The translations under genes and the position numbers were made by a program. A stretch of DNA of 64,000 nt from assembly GCF_030286555.1 (NCBI RefSeq), contig NZ_JASVWF010000005.1:124001-188000 (forward strand), written 5' to 3'. The DNA comes from Actinomycetospora termitidis (GTDB taxonomy: Bacteria; Actinomycetota; Actinomycetes; Mycobacteriales; Pseudonocardiaceae). Of this stretch, positions 16,850 through 25,646 are shown one piece after another. The first letter of the stretch is position 1; the number at the start of each line of letters is the position of its first letter. Under the pieces are notes generated by a model. The model saw only the letters and a list, made by a program, of their open reading frames with translations, ran no database searches and had not been told where the DNA came from.

Positions 16850-16870
16850 TGATGGCAGCAACCGCCATCA
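16850..16870. promoter_or_regulatory. 7-7-7 inverted repeat in divergent promoter
   Basis: TGATGGC (16850-16856) and GCCATCA (16864-16870) are perfect complements separated by 7 bases. They lie between the divergent monooxygenase and SDR genes, probably an operator that controls both. No regulator gene is adjacent. Confidence 0.5.
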
Positions 16871-16903
16871 ATTGCGGGATCGGACACTCTCGAGGAGTCG
16901 GAC

Positions 16904-17719
16904 ATGGCCGGACGGGTAGCGGGCAAGGTCGCGCTGGTGACGGGCGCGGCACGCGGGCAGGGACGGGCCGACGCGGTGCGGCTCGCCGAGGAGGGCGCGG
17001 ACGTCGTCGTCGTCGACGTCTGCGGACCCCTGCCGGGGGTGGACTACGCGTCGGCCACGCCGTCCGATCTCGACGAGACCGTGGCGCTGGTGGAGAAGAC
17101 CGGGCGCCGCGCGGTGGCCGCGCAGGTGGACATCCGGGACCTCGACGCGCTGCGTGCCGCGGTCGACGAGGGGGTCGCCACGCTGGGCCGGCTCGACGTC
17201 GTCGTGGCGAACGCCGGCATCTGCATCCCGCGGACCTGGCACCGGGTGACGCCGGAGATCTTCCGCGACACCCTCGACGTCAACGTCACGGGGACGTGGA
17301 ACACGATCATGGTCGGAGCACCGCATCTCGTGGCGGCCGGCGGCGGCTCGGTGATCGTCATCAGCTCGGCGGCGGGGATGAAGGTGCAGCCGTACATGGT
17401 CCCCTACACCGCGAGCAAGTGGGCGGTGCGCGGGATGGCGAAGGCGTTCGCCGCCGAGCTCGCCCGGCACTCGATCCGCGTCAACAGCGTGCACCCCACG
17501 GGCGTGGCGACCGGCATGACCGGCGAGGCGATGCAGTCCGCGCTGGGCGAGGCGATGGCGGAGAACCCGCGGCCGGCCGCGATGTTCACCAACCTGCTCC
17601 CGGTCGACGTCACGATGCCCGAGGACGTCGCGCAGACCGTGCTGTTCCTGGCCTCCGACGAGTCCCGCTACATCACCGCCCACGAACTGGCCCCGGACGC
17701 GGGCGTCACCGAGTTCTGA
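16904..17719 (+). CDS. Mycofactocin-type SDR alcohol dehydrogenase
   Basis: A 271-aa short-chain dehydrogenase. The N terminus GRVAGKVALVTGAARGQGR has the ARGQGR form seen in the SDR subfamily tied to the redox cofactor mycofactocin, where the nicotinamide stays bound. Catalytic residues are visible: NAG (NADH stabilisation), ISSAAG (Ser) and YTASK (Tyr, Lys). It probably oxidises a secondary alcohol whose ketone would feed the divergent Baeyer-Villiger-type monooxygenase. A good ribosome binding site (CGAGGAG) precedes the ATG. The mycofactocin biosynthesis genes themselves are not in the window. The 3' end overlaps the convergent WS/DGAT gene by 14 bases. Confidence 0.85.
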   Translation: MAGRVAGKVALVTGAARGQGRADAVRLAEEGADVVVVDVCGPLPGVDYASATPSDLDETVALVEKTGRRAVAAQVDIRDLDALRAAVDEGVATLGRLDVVVANAGICIPRTWHRVTPEIFRDTLDVNVTGTWNTIMVGAPHLVAAGGGSVIVISSAAGMKVQPYMVPYTASKWAVRGMAKAFAAELARHSIRVNSVHPTGVATGMTGEAMQSALGEAMAENPRPAAMFTNLLPVDVTMPEDVAQTVLFLASDESRYITAHELAPDAGVTEF

Positions 17720-19067
17720 GCGCCGCCAGCTCCGCGTCGAGCGCCGCGGTGAAGCGGTCGACGCCCTCCTCGCCCCCGATGAGGCCGAGGTCGGCGTCGA
17801 CCCCGAGCCGGACGCGGCCCGCGTAGGACAGCACCGAGACGCCGAGTCCCAGGCGGGCGGAGCAGGGCACCCAGAACATCAGGTCGCGGACACGGACCGA
17901 CCCCAGCGAGAGCTCCTCCAGGGGCCCCGGCACGTTCGAGATGATCAGTGACCCGGCCCGGGCGTAGCGGGCGACCAGCTGCTGCGTGTGCGCCGGCGTC
18001 CCGAGTCCGGCCGCCGCGATCCCGGTGAAGCTCGCGAGGGCCTGGTTGGTGCGCTTGATCGTCGCCATCGACCGGTGCATCCGCTCGACGCGCCGCGCGC
18101 GGTCGGGCTCGTCGGTCGGCAACGGCGGCAGGACGAGCCCGAACTCGTTGCCGAGCTCGGCCGAGATCGGACGGTCCAGCGGACGCAGGTTCGTCGGCAT
18201 GACCGCGCGCAGGCGGGGCACGTCGGAGGACCCGCCGAGGAACGCACGCAGCGCCCCGGCGATCGCCCCGCACAGCACGTCGTTGACGCTGCCGCCGGAC
18301 GCCTTCCCGGCGGCCCGGACGTCGTCGAGCGGCACCGCGGAGGTCCAGCGCGCGGCCTTCGCGACGCCGGGTCGGCCCTGCAACGGGGACGGCTTCTCCC
18401 GCGGCGGGCTGGCGAGCAGGGACGCCGAGTGCCGCACGGCCCGCCCGGTCGCGCCGAGCTCCGCGAGGCCCTCGGGCGTCCCCGAGCGCTTCACCGTGGC
18501 CCACAGCGACGACGCCCGGTCCCGCACCTCGCGGCGGAAGAGCCGGACGTCGTGCACCGGCCGGGCCTCCCGGGGCGGCTCGACGTAGGCCGCCGGAGTG
18601 CGCGGATCGGACACCGGGTCGGCGAGGGCGTGGAACAGGTGGTTGAGCGCCACACCGTCGGCGAGACCGTGGTGGATCGCGACGTGCACCGCGGTCCCGT
18701 CGTAGCCGGAGATGGCCTCGATCCGCCACCACGGCCGGTCGGTCGGCAGCGGCGAGGACATCAGCTCGCCGACCCGTCGGGCCAGGGCCCGATCGTCCCC
18801 GGGTGCGGAGAGGGCCATCGTCGTCACGTGCACCGAGAGGTCGGGCGGGGCGTCGACCCAACGCGCGGGCCCGAGCGGCCCGGTCGGCCACGTCGGGCGC
18901 TGACGGAACCCCGGGTAGACGTCGACCCAGCGCTCCCGCACGCGGGTCCGCAGCACGTCGAGGTCGAGCGGCCCGTCGCAGAACAGCACGCCGTGGACCA
19001 CCATCCGGTTGGTCTCCTGCTCGAGCTGCAGCCACGCCGTGTCGATCCCGGACGCCCACCGGTCCAT
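17706..19067 (-). CDS. Wax ester synthase/diacylglycerol acyltransferase (WS/DGAT)
   Basis: Transfers fatty acyl groups from acyl-CoA to diacylglycerol or fatty alcohols, making storage triacylglycerol or wax esters. The active-site motif HHxxxDG is present as HHGLADG in the N-terminal domain, and NDVLCGAIAGALR and PTNLRP match the C-terminal WS/DGAT half. At 453 aa it has the usual actinobacterial length. The ATG at 19067 has a strong GGAGGGGGG ribosome binding site; an upstream GTG at 19142 is less likely. The protein is expected to be membrane-associated at the inner leaflet. Confidence 0.9.
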   Translation of the reverse strand: MDRWASGIDTAWLQLEQETNRMVVHGVLFCDGPLDLDVLRTRVRERWVDVYPGFRQRPTWPTGPLGPARWVDAPPDLSVHVTTMALSAPGDDRALARRVGELMSSPLPTDRPWWRIEAISGYDGTAVHVAIHHGLADGVALNHLFHALADPVSDPRTPAAYVEPPREARPVHDVRLFRREVRDRASSLWATVKRSGTPEGLAELGATGRAVRHSASLLASPPREKPSPLQGRPGVAKAARWTSAVPLDDVRAAGKASGGSVNDVLCGAIAGALRAFLGGSSDVPRLRAVMPTNLRPLDRPISAELGNEFGLVLPPLPTDEPDRARRVERMHRSMATIKRTNQALASFTGIAAAGLGTPAHTQQLVARYARAGSLIISNVPGPLEELSLGSVRVRDLMFWVPCSARLGLGVSVLSYAGRVRLGVDADLGLIGGEEGVDRFTAALDAELAALRTR

Positions 19068-19150
19068 CGCGCGCCCCCCTCCGAGGTGTGAGGTACGCAC
19101 GGTACCGGGTGACGGTCCGCCCGCCGTCCGCACCCGGCACACTGGAGACC

Positions 19151-19945
19151 ATGAGCAGCTCCGTCGACGACCAGGGCACCACGGTCGAGGTGCCGGACAA
19201 GGTCCGCCGCGTGGTCAGCCTCGTCCCCTCGCTCACCGAGGCCATCGGGGTCACCGAGCCGGCGCTGCTCGTGGGGGTGACCGACTGGTGCACCCACCCG
19301 GTCGACCTCGACGAGGTCGCCCTCGCTCCCCCGGCGCGCGTCCGCGGCACGAAGAACCCGGACCTCGACGCGATCGTCGCGCTCGGGCCCGACCTCGTCG
19401 TCGCGAACGACGAGGAGAACAAGCCCGAGCACATCGCGGCGCTCCGCGAGGCCGGGCTCGCCGTCTACGTCACCGACGTCCGCACCGTCGACGGCGCGTT
19501 CACCAGCCTCGACGGCATGCTCGCGGCCTGCGGGCTGGAACGCCCGGCGTGGCTCGAGGGCGCCGAGAAGGCGTGGTCGGAGATCGGGCGGGTTCCCGAC
19601 GACGAGCGCCGGACGGCTCTGGTCCCGATCTGGCGCAAGCCGTGGATGGCGGTCGGGTGCGACACCTTCGCGGGGGCGGTGCTCGACCGGCTCGGAGTCG
19701 ACAACGTCCTCGCCGACGGCGGCCCGAAGGCCGAGCGCTACCCCCGCTTCGACCCGGCGGACCTCCCGCCGCACGACCTCGTCGTCCTGCCCGACGAGCC
19801 CTACCGGTTCACCGCGGACGACGGCCCCGAGGCGTTCGACGCACCGTCCGCCCTGGTCAGCGGGCGTCTGCTCACCTGGTACGGGCCGAGCCTGCTCGAG
19901 GCCGCGACGACGCTGCCCGGGGCACTGCGGCTGCCCGTCAGCTGA
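19151..19945 (+). CDS. Helical-backbone metal receptor (BtuF-like), cytoplasmic form
   Basis: A 264-aa protein of the cobalamin/siderophore-binding fold: VVSLVPSLTEAI at the start, ARVRGTKNPDLDAIVALGPDLVVANDEEN across the first lobe, and GCDTFAGAVLDRLGVDNVLAD in the second lobe. It has no signal peptide or lipobox, and no permease or ATPase gene is nearby, so it is not an obvious ABC binding protein. Such soluble orphan members are seen in actinobacteria; the ligand is unknown (a corrinoid is one possibility). It is divergent from the WS/DGAT gene and overlaps the convergent hydrolase by 8 bases. Confidence 0.78.
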   Translation: MSSSVDDQGTTVEVPDKVRRVVSLVPSLTEAIGVTEPALLVGVTDWCTHPVDLDEVALAPPARVRGTKNPDLDAIVALGPDLVVANDEENKPEHIAALREAGLAVYVTDVRTVDGAFTSLDGMLAACGLERPAWLEGAEKAWSEIGRVPDDERRTALVPIWRKPWMAVGCDTFAGAVLDRLGVDNVLADGGPKAERYPRFDPADLPPHDLVVLPDEPYRFTADDGPEAFDAPSALVSGRLLTWYGPSLLEAATTLPGALRLPVS

Positions 19946-20837
19946 ACGCCCGGCGCAGCGCCGCCACCGTCTCGGCGGCCTGCCGCCGCGACACCTCCGC
20001 CGCGAGGATCGCCGAGCGGTGGAACGTGCCCGGGAACAGGTGCAGCTCGACGCTCACCCCGGCCGTCAGCAGTGCCGTGGCGTAGGCGAGGCCCTCGTCG
20101 CGCAGCGGGTCGTTCTCGTAGACCGCGACGTGGGCTGGTGGCAGGCCGGCGAGGTCGGTGGCGCGGGCGGGAGCGGCGTACACCGGCACGTCCCCGTCCA
20201 GGCCGGAGAGGTAGTGCCGCCAGCTCAGCTCGGCGTCCGGGCGGCTCCAGAGCGGGGTGTCGACGAAGGCCCGCATCGACGGGGTGCTTAGCCGGTCGTC
20301 GACCTCGGGGGCGTCGAGCACCTGGAAGCACACCGCCGGCCCGCCCCGGTCGCGGCCGAGCAGCGTCAGCGCCGCGGCCAGTCCCCCGCCGGCGCTCATC
20401 CCGTAGAGGGCCACGCGCGCGGGGTCGACGTCCGGGCGGCCGGCGAGCCAGGCCAGGGCGGCTGCGCAGTCGTCCAGGGCGGCCGGATAAGGGTGTTCCG
20501 GGGCGAGCCGGTAGTCCGGGACGACGACGACCGCGCCGAGTTCCGTGGCGAGCGTCGCGGCCTGGGCGGCGGACATGTCGGCAGCGCCCATGACGAAGCC
20601 GCCGCCGTGCAGGAGCAGCACGCCCGGCGCCGGCCCGGTCCCGGGCGGCCGCGCGACCAGCACCCGCACCGACCCGCCGTCGGGACCGGGGACCGTCTCC
20701 TCCTCCACGGCGCCCGGCGGCGGCTCCGGCGCGCGGGCCGCGAGCTCCCGCATCCGCTCGCGCGCCGCCCCGAGATCGGCGATGTGCAGGTCGGGCAGCG
20801 CCGGCAGCGCTGCCGCCAGCTCCGGGTCCCAGGCCAT
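19938..20837 (-). CDS. Alpha/beta hydrolase, hormone-sensitive lipase (HSL) family esterase
   Basis: A 299-aa carboxylesterase. The oxyanion-hole motif HGGGF sits in LLHGGGFVMG, the nucleophile elbow is GMSAGG (Ser), and a late YENDPLRDEG / LFPGTFHRS region provides Asp and His. This is the classical HSL triad order. The substrate is probably a short acyl or aryl ester. The gene follows an SDR gene by 10 bases on the same strand and is likely in one transcript with it and with glutaminase further upstream. Confidence 0.87.
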   Translation of the reverse strand: MAWDPELAAALPALPDLHIADLGAARERMRELAARAPEPPPGAVEEETVPGPDGGSVRVLVARPPGTGPAPGVLLLHGGGFVMGAADMSAAQAATLATELGAVVVVPDYRLAPEHPYPAALDDCAAALAWLAGRPDVDPARVALYGMSAGGGLAAALTLLGRDRGGPAVCFQVLDAPEVDDRLSTPSMRAFVDTPLWSRPDAELSWRHYLSGLDGDVPVYAAPARATDLAGLPPAHVAVYENDPLRDEGLAYATALLTAGVSVELHLFPGTFHRSAILAAEVSRRQAAETVAALRRAFS

Positions 20838-20847
20838 CGGGGGCTCC

Positions 20848-21609
20848 TCAGCTCGTGAGCAGGCCGCCCTCCACGGGCAGCGTGATGCCGGTGACGTAGG
20901 ACCCGGCGTCGGACACCAGGAAGATCAGGGCCGCGGCGAGCTCCTCGGGGTCGCCGATCCGGCGCGCGAGCACCCGCGGGAGCTGGGACTCGAGGTAGCC
21001 GTCCTGGTAGCTGTCGGTCATCTCCGAGGTGAAGAAGCCCGGGGCCAGCGCGTTCACGCGGATGCCCTTGCGCGGCGTCCACTGCTGCGCGAGGTCGCGC
21101 GTGAGCCCGATCAGGCCGGCCTTGGACGCGGAGTACGCCGCCTGCGGCAGACCCGCCGTCGTGAGCCCGAGGACGGAGGAGACGTTGACGATCGAGCTGC
21201 CCTCGCCCATCACCCTCGCCGCGGCCTGGGCCATCCAGTAGCAGCCGTTGAGGTTGACGTCGATCACCTCGCGGAACTGCTCCGGGGTCTCCTTCGTCGC
21301 CGGCACCGCAGTGCCGACGCCGGCGTTGTTGACCAGGACGTCGACCCGCCCGAACTCGCTCGTCGCGGCGTCGATCAGCGCCGTGCAGTCCTCCGGGGAG
21401 GCCACGTCGGTGCGCACGGCGAGCGCCCGGCGACCGGCCTTCTCGACGGCGGCCCGGGTCTCGTCGAGCTTCTCGACGCGCCGCGCGCCGAGCACGACGT
21501 CGGCGCCGGCCTCCGCGAGGGTCCGGGCGAACACCGCCCCGAGTCCGGAGGAGGCGCCGGTCACCACGGCGACGCGGTCGTCGAGACGGAAACGATCGAG
21601 GATGCCCAC
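20848..21609 (-). CDS. SDR-family oxidoreductase
   Basis: A 253-aa classical short-chain dehydrogenase with cofactor motif TGASSGLG, NNAG, catalytic Ser in VNVSSVLG and YSASK (Tyr, Lys). An Arg pair after strand beta2 (GARRVEKL) hints at NADP(H) preference. The GTG at 21609 begins VGILDRFRLDDRVAVVTG. Located 10 bases before the esterase gene and 31 bases after the glutaminase gene, so the three probably form an operon. Substrate unknown. Confidence 0.85.
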   Translation of the reverse strand: MGILDRFRLDDRVAVVTGASSGLGAVFARTLAEAGADVVLGARRVEKLDETRAAVEKAGRRALAVRTDVASPEDCTALIDAATSEFGRVDVLVNNAGVGTAVPATKETPEQFREVIDVNLNGCYWMAQAAARVMGEGSSIVNVSSVLGLTTAGLPQAAYSASKAGLIGLTRDLAQQWTPRKGIRVNALAPGFFTSEMTDSYQDGYLESQLPRVLARRIGDPEELAAALIFLVSDAGSYVTGITLPVEGGLLTS

Positions 21610-21640
21610 GCGGGGCACCGTATCCAGTCCCGGGCGCGGG

Positions 21641-22771
21641 CTACACCGTGGCCGCGCCCTCGATCGCGACCGGGACGACCCCGTCGTCGGGAAGATCGTC
21701 CCGCGGCTCGGGATCCAGGGCGCCCGGTTCCGGCTCGGGTTCGGGCTCCGGCCACACGCGGCCGCCGAGGCGCCCGAGCTGGGTCTCCGCCGGATCCGCG
21801 AAGATGTGCAGCCCGAAGCGGTCGGAGAGCTCGCGGAAGACGTTGATCCCCCGCACCGAGTTGCCGTGCTGGTCGAGCCCGGGCGAGAACACCGAGAGCC
21901 CGACCTGGTTCGGGATCGCCGCCATGATCCCGCCGGAGACACCGCTCTTCGCCGGGATGCCGACGTCGTTGGCCCACTGGCCGGCGGCGTCGTACATGCC
22001 GCAGGTGAACATCACGCCGATCACGTCACGGACGTAGGTGCGCGCCATGGCCCGCTCGCCGGTCCGCGGGTTCTCCCCGCCGTTGGCCAGCGTCGCCCCC
22101 ATCTCGGAGAGTTCCGCCGCGGTGACGTGCACCGAGCAGGCCGACAGGTAGACCCGCAGGATGTCCTCGACCTCGCCGACGAGCATGCCGAGGGAGCGCA
22201 TGTAGTAGCTGATGCCGAGGTTGCGGTCGGCGTCGGCGAGCATCGCGTCCAGCAGTTCCTGGTCGACCTCGAGCTCGGGGTTGCCCGCGTAGATCCGCAT
22301 CCGCTCGAGCAGGCGGGCGACCTTCTCGTCGACGTCGGCACCCCCGAGGATGTCCGCGGCGACGAGGGCGCCGGCGTTGACCATCGGGTTGTGCGGCCGG
22401 CGGTTGGTCTCGTCGAACTCCAGGGCGTTGAAGGGGTCGCCGCTGGGCTCGACCCCGACCCGGGTCAGCGTCGCCTCGCGTCCGTTGTCCTCCAGCGCGA
22501 GCGCGTAGGTGAACACCTTGGAGATCGACTGCAGCGGGAACCGGTGGTCGCAGTCGCCCACCGCCCACTGCGTGCCGTCGACGTGGGTGCCCGCCAGGGC
22601 GAACAGGTCCCGCTGGGCGATCGCCTCCGGCGGGTAGTAGGTCACGACGTCGGAGTGACCCAGGCGAGCCTGGCGTTCCAGCAGCTGCTCGAGCTGCTCC
22701 CGGGCACGCCGCTTCTCCTGCTCGGTGAGCGTCTCTTCCCACGACACGACGCGCATGATGACGTGCCGCAT
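21641..22771 (-). CDS. glsA: Glutaminase
   Basis: Hydrolyses L-glutamine to glutamate and ammonia. The serine-dependent beta-lactamase-like fold is shown by QSISKVFTYAL (SxxK nucleophile motif), HNPMVNAGAL, and GIPAKSGVSGGI. The 376-aa protein is longer than E. coli glutaminases because of a C-terminal acidic, Pro/Glu-rich tail (WPEPEPEPEPG) of about 40 residues, encoded by a small tandem repeat near 21728-21755. Start could also be the ATG at 22756. The promoter is shared with the divergent F420 oxidoreductase gene. Confidence 0.92.
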   Translation of the reverse strand: MRHVIMRVVSWEETLTEQEKRRAREQLEQLLERQARLGHSDVVTYYPPEAIAQRDLFALAGTHVDGTQWAVGDCDHRFPLQSISKVFTYALALEDNGREATLTRVGVEPSGDPFNALEFDETNRRPHNPMVNAGALVAADILGGADVDEKVARLLERMRIYAGNPELEVDQELLDAMLADADRNLGISYYMRSLGMLVGEVEDILRVYLSACSVHVTAAELSEMGATLANGGENPRTGERAMARTYVRDVIGVMFTCGMYDAAGQWANDVGIPAKSGVSGGIMAAIPNQVGLSVFSPGLDQHGNSVRGINVFRELSDRFGLHIFADPAETQLGRLGGRVWPEPEPEPEPGALDPEPRDDLPDDGVVPVAIEGAATV

Positions 22772-22803
22772 GGGTGATCGGCACTGCGGGGAACCCCCGG
22801 GAC

Positions 22804-23646
22804 GTGCAGCACGGCATCATGATGTTCCCGACGGACTACGCCATCGACCCGGCCACGCTGGCCAAGGAGGTCGAGGACCGCGGCTTCGACTCGCTGTGGT
22901 TCCCCGAGCACTCGCACATCCCGGTCTCGCGTGAGTCGCCCTACCCGGGCGGCGGCGACCTGCCGCGGATGTACGTCCACACCTACGACCCGTTCGTCGC
23001 GCTCTCCTGGGCGGCGGCCGCGACGACGACGCTGAAGGTCGCCACCGGCATCTGCCTGCTGATCCAGCGCGACCCGATCCACACCGCCAAGGAGGTCGCC
23101 TCGCTCGACCGGCTCTCCGGCGGCCGCTTCCTGTTCGGCATCGGCGGCGGCTGGAACCGCGAGGAGATGGCGGACCACGGCACGAACCCGAAGACCCGCA
23201 TGCGCCGCCTCGGCGAGCAGGTCGAGGCGATGAAGGCGCTGTGGACGCAGGAGGAGGCGGAGTTCGACGGCGAGTTCGTGCAGTTCGAGCGGTCCTGGGC
23301 CTGGCCGAAGCCCGTGACGCAGCCGCACCCGCCGGTCATCGTCGGTGGCATGGGGCCGACCGTCGAGGACCGCATCCTGGAGTTCGGCGACGAGTGGCTC
23401 CCGCAGCGCGTCGGGCCGGACAACGTCGAGGAGTTCATCGACCGCGCCGAGAAGCTGCAGCAGCGGGCCGCCGACGCCGGCCGGGGCCGGATCCCGATGT
23501 CGCTGTTCGGCGCGGAGACCTCCGACGAGGCCGCGGACGCCTACCGCCGGGCCGGGCTCGACCGCGCGATCTACGGCGTCTCGAGCTCCGACCGCGACAC
23601 CGTTCTCAAGGAGCTCGACGAGCTCGCCCCCCTCGTGTCGCGCTGA
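22804..23646 (+). CDS. LLM-class F420-dependent oxidoreductase
   Basis: Luciferase-like TIM-barrel enzyme expected to use coenzyme F420. The 280-aa sequence has AKEVEDRGFDSLWFPEHSH at the N terminus, ATGICLLIQRDPIHTAKEVA, then GRFLFGIGGGWNREEM, all typical of the TIGR03619-like F420 group. I chose GTG 22804 (VQHGIMMF) since related proteins begin there; GTG 22774 would add 10 residues. The stop codon overlaps the next start (TGATG), coupling it to an F420-type PPOX protein, which supports F420 use. Substrate unknown. Confidence 0.85.
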   Translation: MQHGIMMFPTDYAIDPATLAKEVEDRGFDSLWFPEHSHIPVSRESPYPGGGDLPRMYVHTYDPFVALSWAAAATTTLKVATGICLLIQRDPIHTAKEVASLDRLSGGRFLFGIGGGWNREEMADHGTNPKTRMRRLGEQVEAMKALWTQEEAEFDGEFVQFERSWAWPKPVTQPHPPVIVGGMGPTVEDRILEFGDEWLPQRVGPDNVEEFIDRAEKLQQRAADAGRGRIPMSLFGAETSDEAADAYRRAGLDRAIYGVSSSDRDTVLKELDELAPLVSR

Positions 23647-24059
23647 TGCCGACCCTCGATCCGGACGACGCGCGCCGCCGGTTCGCGACGGCGCGCGTCG
23701 CCCGGCTCGGGACGGTCTCCGCCGCCGGACGGCCGCACCTCGTCCCGGTCGTCTTCGCGGCGGTGGACGACCGGGTGCTGATCGCCGTCGACCAGAAGCC
23801 GAAGCGCAGCCGCGACCTGAAGCGGCTGCGCAACATCGAGGCGAACCCCGCGGTGTCCCTGCTGGTCGACGAGTACTCCGACGACTGGTCGGCGCTGTGG
23901 TGGGTGCGGGTCGACGGGACGGCGACCATCCGGACGGACATCCTCGACGAGGCCCGTGTCGCGCTCGCCGCGCGCTACCCGCAGCACGCGGCGGACCCGC
24001 CCGAGGGCCCGGTGATCGAGGTGACGGCCACCCGGTGGTCCGGGTGGTCCGCGTCCTGA
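23646..24059 (+). CDS. PPOX-class F420-dependent oxidoreductase
   Basis: A 137-aa split-barrel flavin/deazaflavin reductase. ARLGTVSAAGRPHLVPVVF and KPKRSRDLKRLRNIEANP match the TIGR03668-type F420 PPOX family (basic cluster for the F420 phosphate tail). Start ATG overlaps the LLM gene stop by one base. Together they form a two-gene F420 unit, ended by a hairpin at 24067-24086. Substrate is unknown; family members reduce biliverdin or other conjugated compounds. Confidence 0.85.
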   Translation: MPTLDPDDARRRFATARVARLGTVSAAGRPHLVPVVFAAVDDRVLIAVDQKPKRSRDLKRLRNIEANPAVSLLVDEYSDDWSALWWVRVDGTATIRTDILDEARVALAARYPQHAADPPEGPVIEVTATRWSGWSAS

Positions 24060-24066
24060 CGGACTC

Positions 24067-24086
24067 ACCCCGCGCGACTGCGGGGT
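24067..24086 (+). terminator. Hairpin after F420 gene pair
   Basis: ACCCCGC (24067-24073) and GCGGGGT (24080-24086) are perfect complements with a 6-base loop, 8 bases past the stop codon at 24059. Confidence 0.55.
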
Positions 24087-24213
24087 CCCCGACTGCTCCG
24101 TCCGTGCGGGCGATCATCCCTCGGACGAGCACGCGACGCCGACACAGGGCATCTCTTCGTGGGTGATCGGGCATGTGGAGTGCCAGAACCGCGGATGTCT
24201 GCACGATGGAGTG

Positions 24214-25146
24214 ATGAGCGCCGCCGCCCTGGTCACCCTCGGTGTGCTCGGGCTCCTCGCTCTCGCTGCGGCCGTCGTCCTCGTGCGGCGTCGGGGACCC
24301 GGGGGCTCGCACCGAGCTCCCGCGCCTCCCGTCCGTCTCCCCCTCGTCCAGGCCGCCGTGGCGGCCGTGGCCGTGGGCGGCACCGCCTGGGCCGTGACGA
24401 CGATCGCCGGCACGGGCGCATTCCCGCAGGCACCCGAGGGGCCGCGGGTCCTCCCGACCGTCGGGGCGTCCCCGCGACCGGTCGTGCCCGATGCCGGGGC
24501 CGCCGCTCGCCCGGTACCGGCGGCGCCGGGGCCCGTCGTGCCGGTGGTCCTCGCCCCCGTCGAGTCGCCCGCCCGCATGGTGGTCGCCACCCCGGTCGTC
24601 CGCACCGTGCGGACGACCTCCGATCACGCCGTCGACGTGGACCGGCTCGTGCCCTGGGTGGACCGGTCGGCGCTGGCCCCCGAGACGATCTCGTGGCCTG
24701 ACCGTCCGGTGCCGTCGCTCCCCGTTCTGCCGGTGCCGTCGCTCCCGCATCTGCCGGGTCCGCTCCTGCCCCACTCCCCGAGGTTGCCGACCCTCCCCCA
24801 CGGGCCGGACGTGCCGGGGCTCCCGTCCGTGCCGGGCCCGCGGCCGACGGGAACGCCGACGACTCCACCGACCACCTCACCGACGGGTACCTCGGCGCCG
24901 GAGCCGACCCGTACCCCGACCACCCGACCGACCTCGGCGGCTCCGAAGCCGTCGAGGACGCCGCGGCCGACGAAGCCGTCGAAGCCGTCGAAGCCGTCGA
25001 AGACTTCGAAGCCGTCGGAGCCCTCGAAGCCGTCGGAGCCGTCGGCGGGCCCCGAGCGCGATCCGCGGCCCACGAGCGGGCGGGGAGAGGACCGCCCGCA
25101 GGAGGACCGTCCCCGCGACGACGGTGACCGCGGCTCGTCCGGGTGA
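24214..25146 (+). CDS. Membrane-anchored proline-rich repeat protein
   Basis: A 310-aa protein of unknown function. Two hydrophobic segments near the N terminus (about residues 1-25 and 45-62) are followed by an extended Pro/Thr/Val region and then a tandem KPSKPSEPS-type low-complexity stretch (encoded by 24972-25047) and a charged Arg/Asp tail. Low complexity and Pro spacing suggest an exposed, cell-wall-spanning stalk. ATG 24214 follows GATGGAGTG; a GTG at 24163 is possible. The 3' end lies 3 bases from the convergent DUF3099 gene. Confidence 0.6.
   Translation: MSAAALVTLGVLGLLALAAAVVLVRRRGPGGSHRAPAPPVRLPLVQAAVAAVAVGGTAWAVTTIAGTGAFPQAPEGPRVLPTVGASPRPVVPDAGAAARPVPAAPGPVVPVVLAPVESPARMVVATPVVRTVRTTSDHAVDVDRLVPWVDRSALAPETISWPDRPVPSLPVLPVPSLPHLPGPLLPHSPRLPTLPHGPDVPGLPSVPGPRPTGTPTTPPTTSPTGTSAPEPTRTPTTRPTSAAPKPSRTPRPTKPSKPSKPSKTSKPSEPSKPSEPSAGPERDPRPTSGRGEDRPQEDRPRDDGDRGSSG
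24972..25047 (+). repeat. In-frame 9-base tandem repeat
   Basis: Imperfect copies of CCGTCGAAG or CCGTCGGAG in tandem encode Pro-Ser-Lys/Glu triplets in the Pro-rich protein. Such repeats readily change copy number. Confidence 0.7.
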
Positions 25147-25149
25147 CCG

Positions 25150-25503
25150 TCAGGCCACGCGGTCGTCCGGCATGTCGACGACCTCGTGGGTCGCCGGTCC
25201 GAGCGCGCGGGTGGTCGAGCCGAGCTGCGGGTCGTCGGGCCGGTAGCGGGACGGCTTCTCGGCCTTGCGTGGCGGTGCGTCGTTGGCGATGAGCACCGCG
25301 ATCCACGGCAGCGGGACCGACGCGACGATGAGGGCCACCGCCACCCAGGTCCACCCGAGGGCGATGCCGAACACGCCGGCGAGCACGAGGCACGGGATGC
25401 GCAGGGCCATGATCAGTGAGTAGCGCTTGCGGCGGGCGGCGAACTCCTCCTCGAAGGAGACCGCAGCACCGGTGATGAGGACAGGGGTGTCCTGGTGTCG
25501 CAC
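25150..25503 (-). CDS. DUF3099 membrane protein
   Basis: A 117-aa actinobacterial protein with the DUF3099 pattern: N-terminal VLITGAAVSFEEEFAARRKRY, a basic RxxRY segment, then two transmembrane helices (about residues 30-50 and 53-72) with PLPWIAVLIAN between and after. The C terminus is soluble and ends DMPDDRVA. Function is unknown. A small hairpin (25517-25534, CCGGGC/GCCCGG) sits just upstream of the start and may affect translation. Confidence 0.8.
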   Translation of the reverse strand: MRHQDTPVLITGAAVSFEEEFAARRKRYSLIMALRIPCLVLAGVFGIALGWTWVAVALIVASVPLPWIAVLIANDAPPRKAEKPSRYRPDDPQLGSTTRALGPATHEVVDMPDDRVA

Positions 25504-25646
25504 AGTCGTGCTCCTCCCCGGGCGCCGTTGCCCGGTTCCAGCCGCCTCGCGCCCCCTCTCGAGGGACGGTGTCGGAGCGGCATCGGAATCAACACCGCGC
25601 GGTCACGGCCCCATCCGCGGGCGAGCGGGCGACGACGTGGTGTCGG

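Noticed and set aside
24972-25047. Possible CRISPR or intergenic repeat
   Set aside because: The repeat is in frame within a coding region and encodes Pro-Ser-Lys/Glu triplets.
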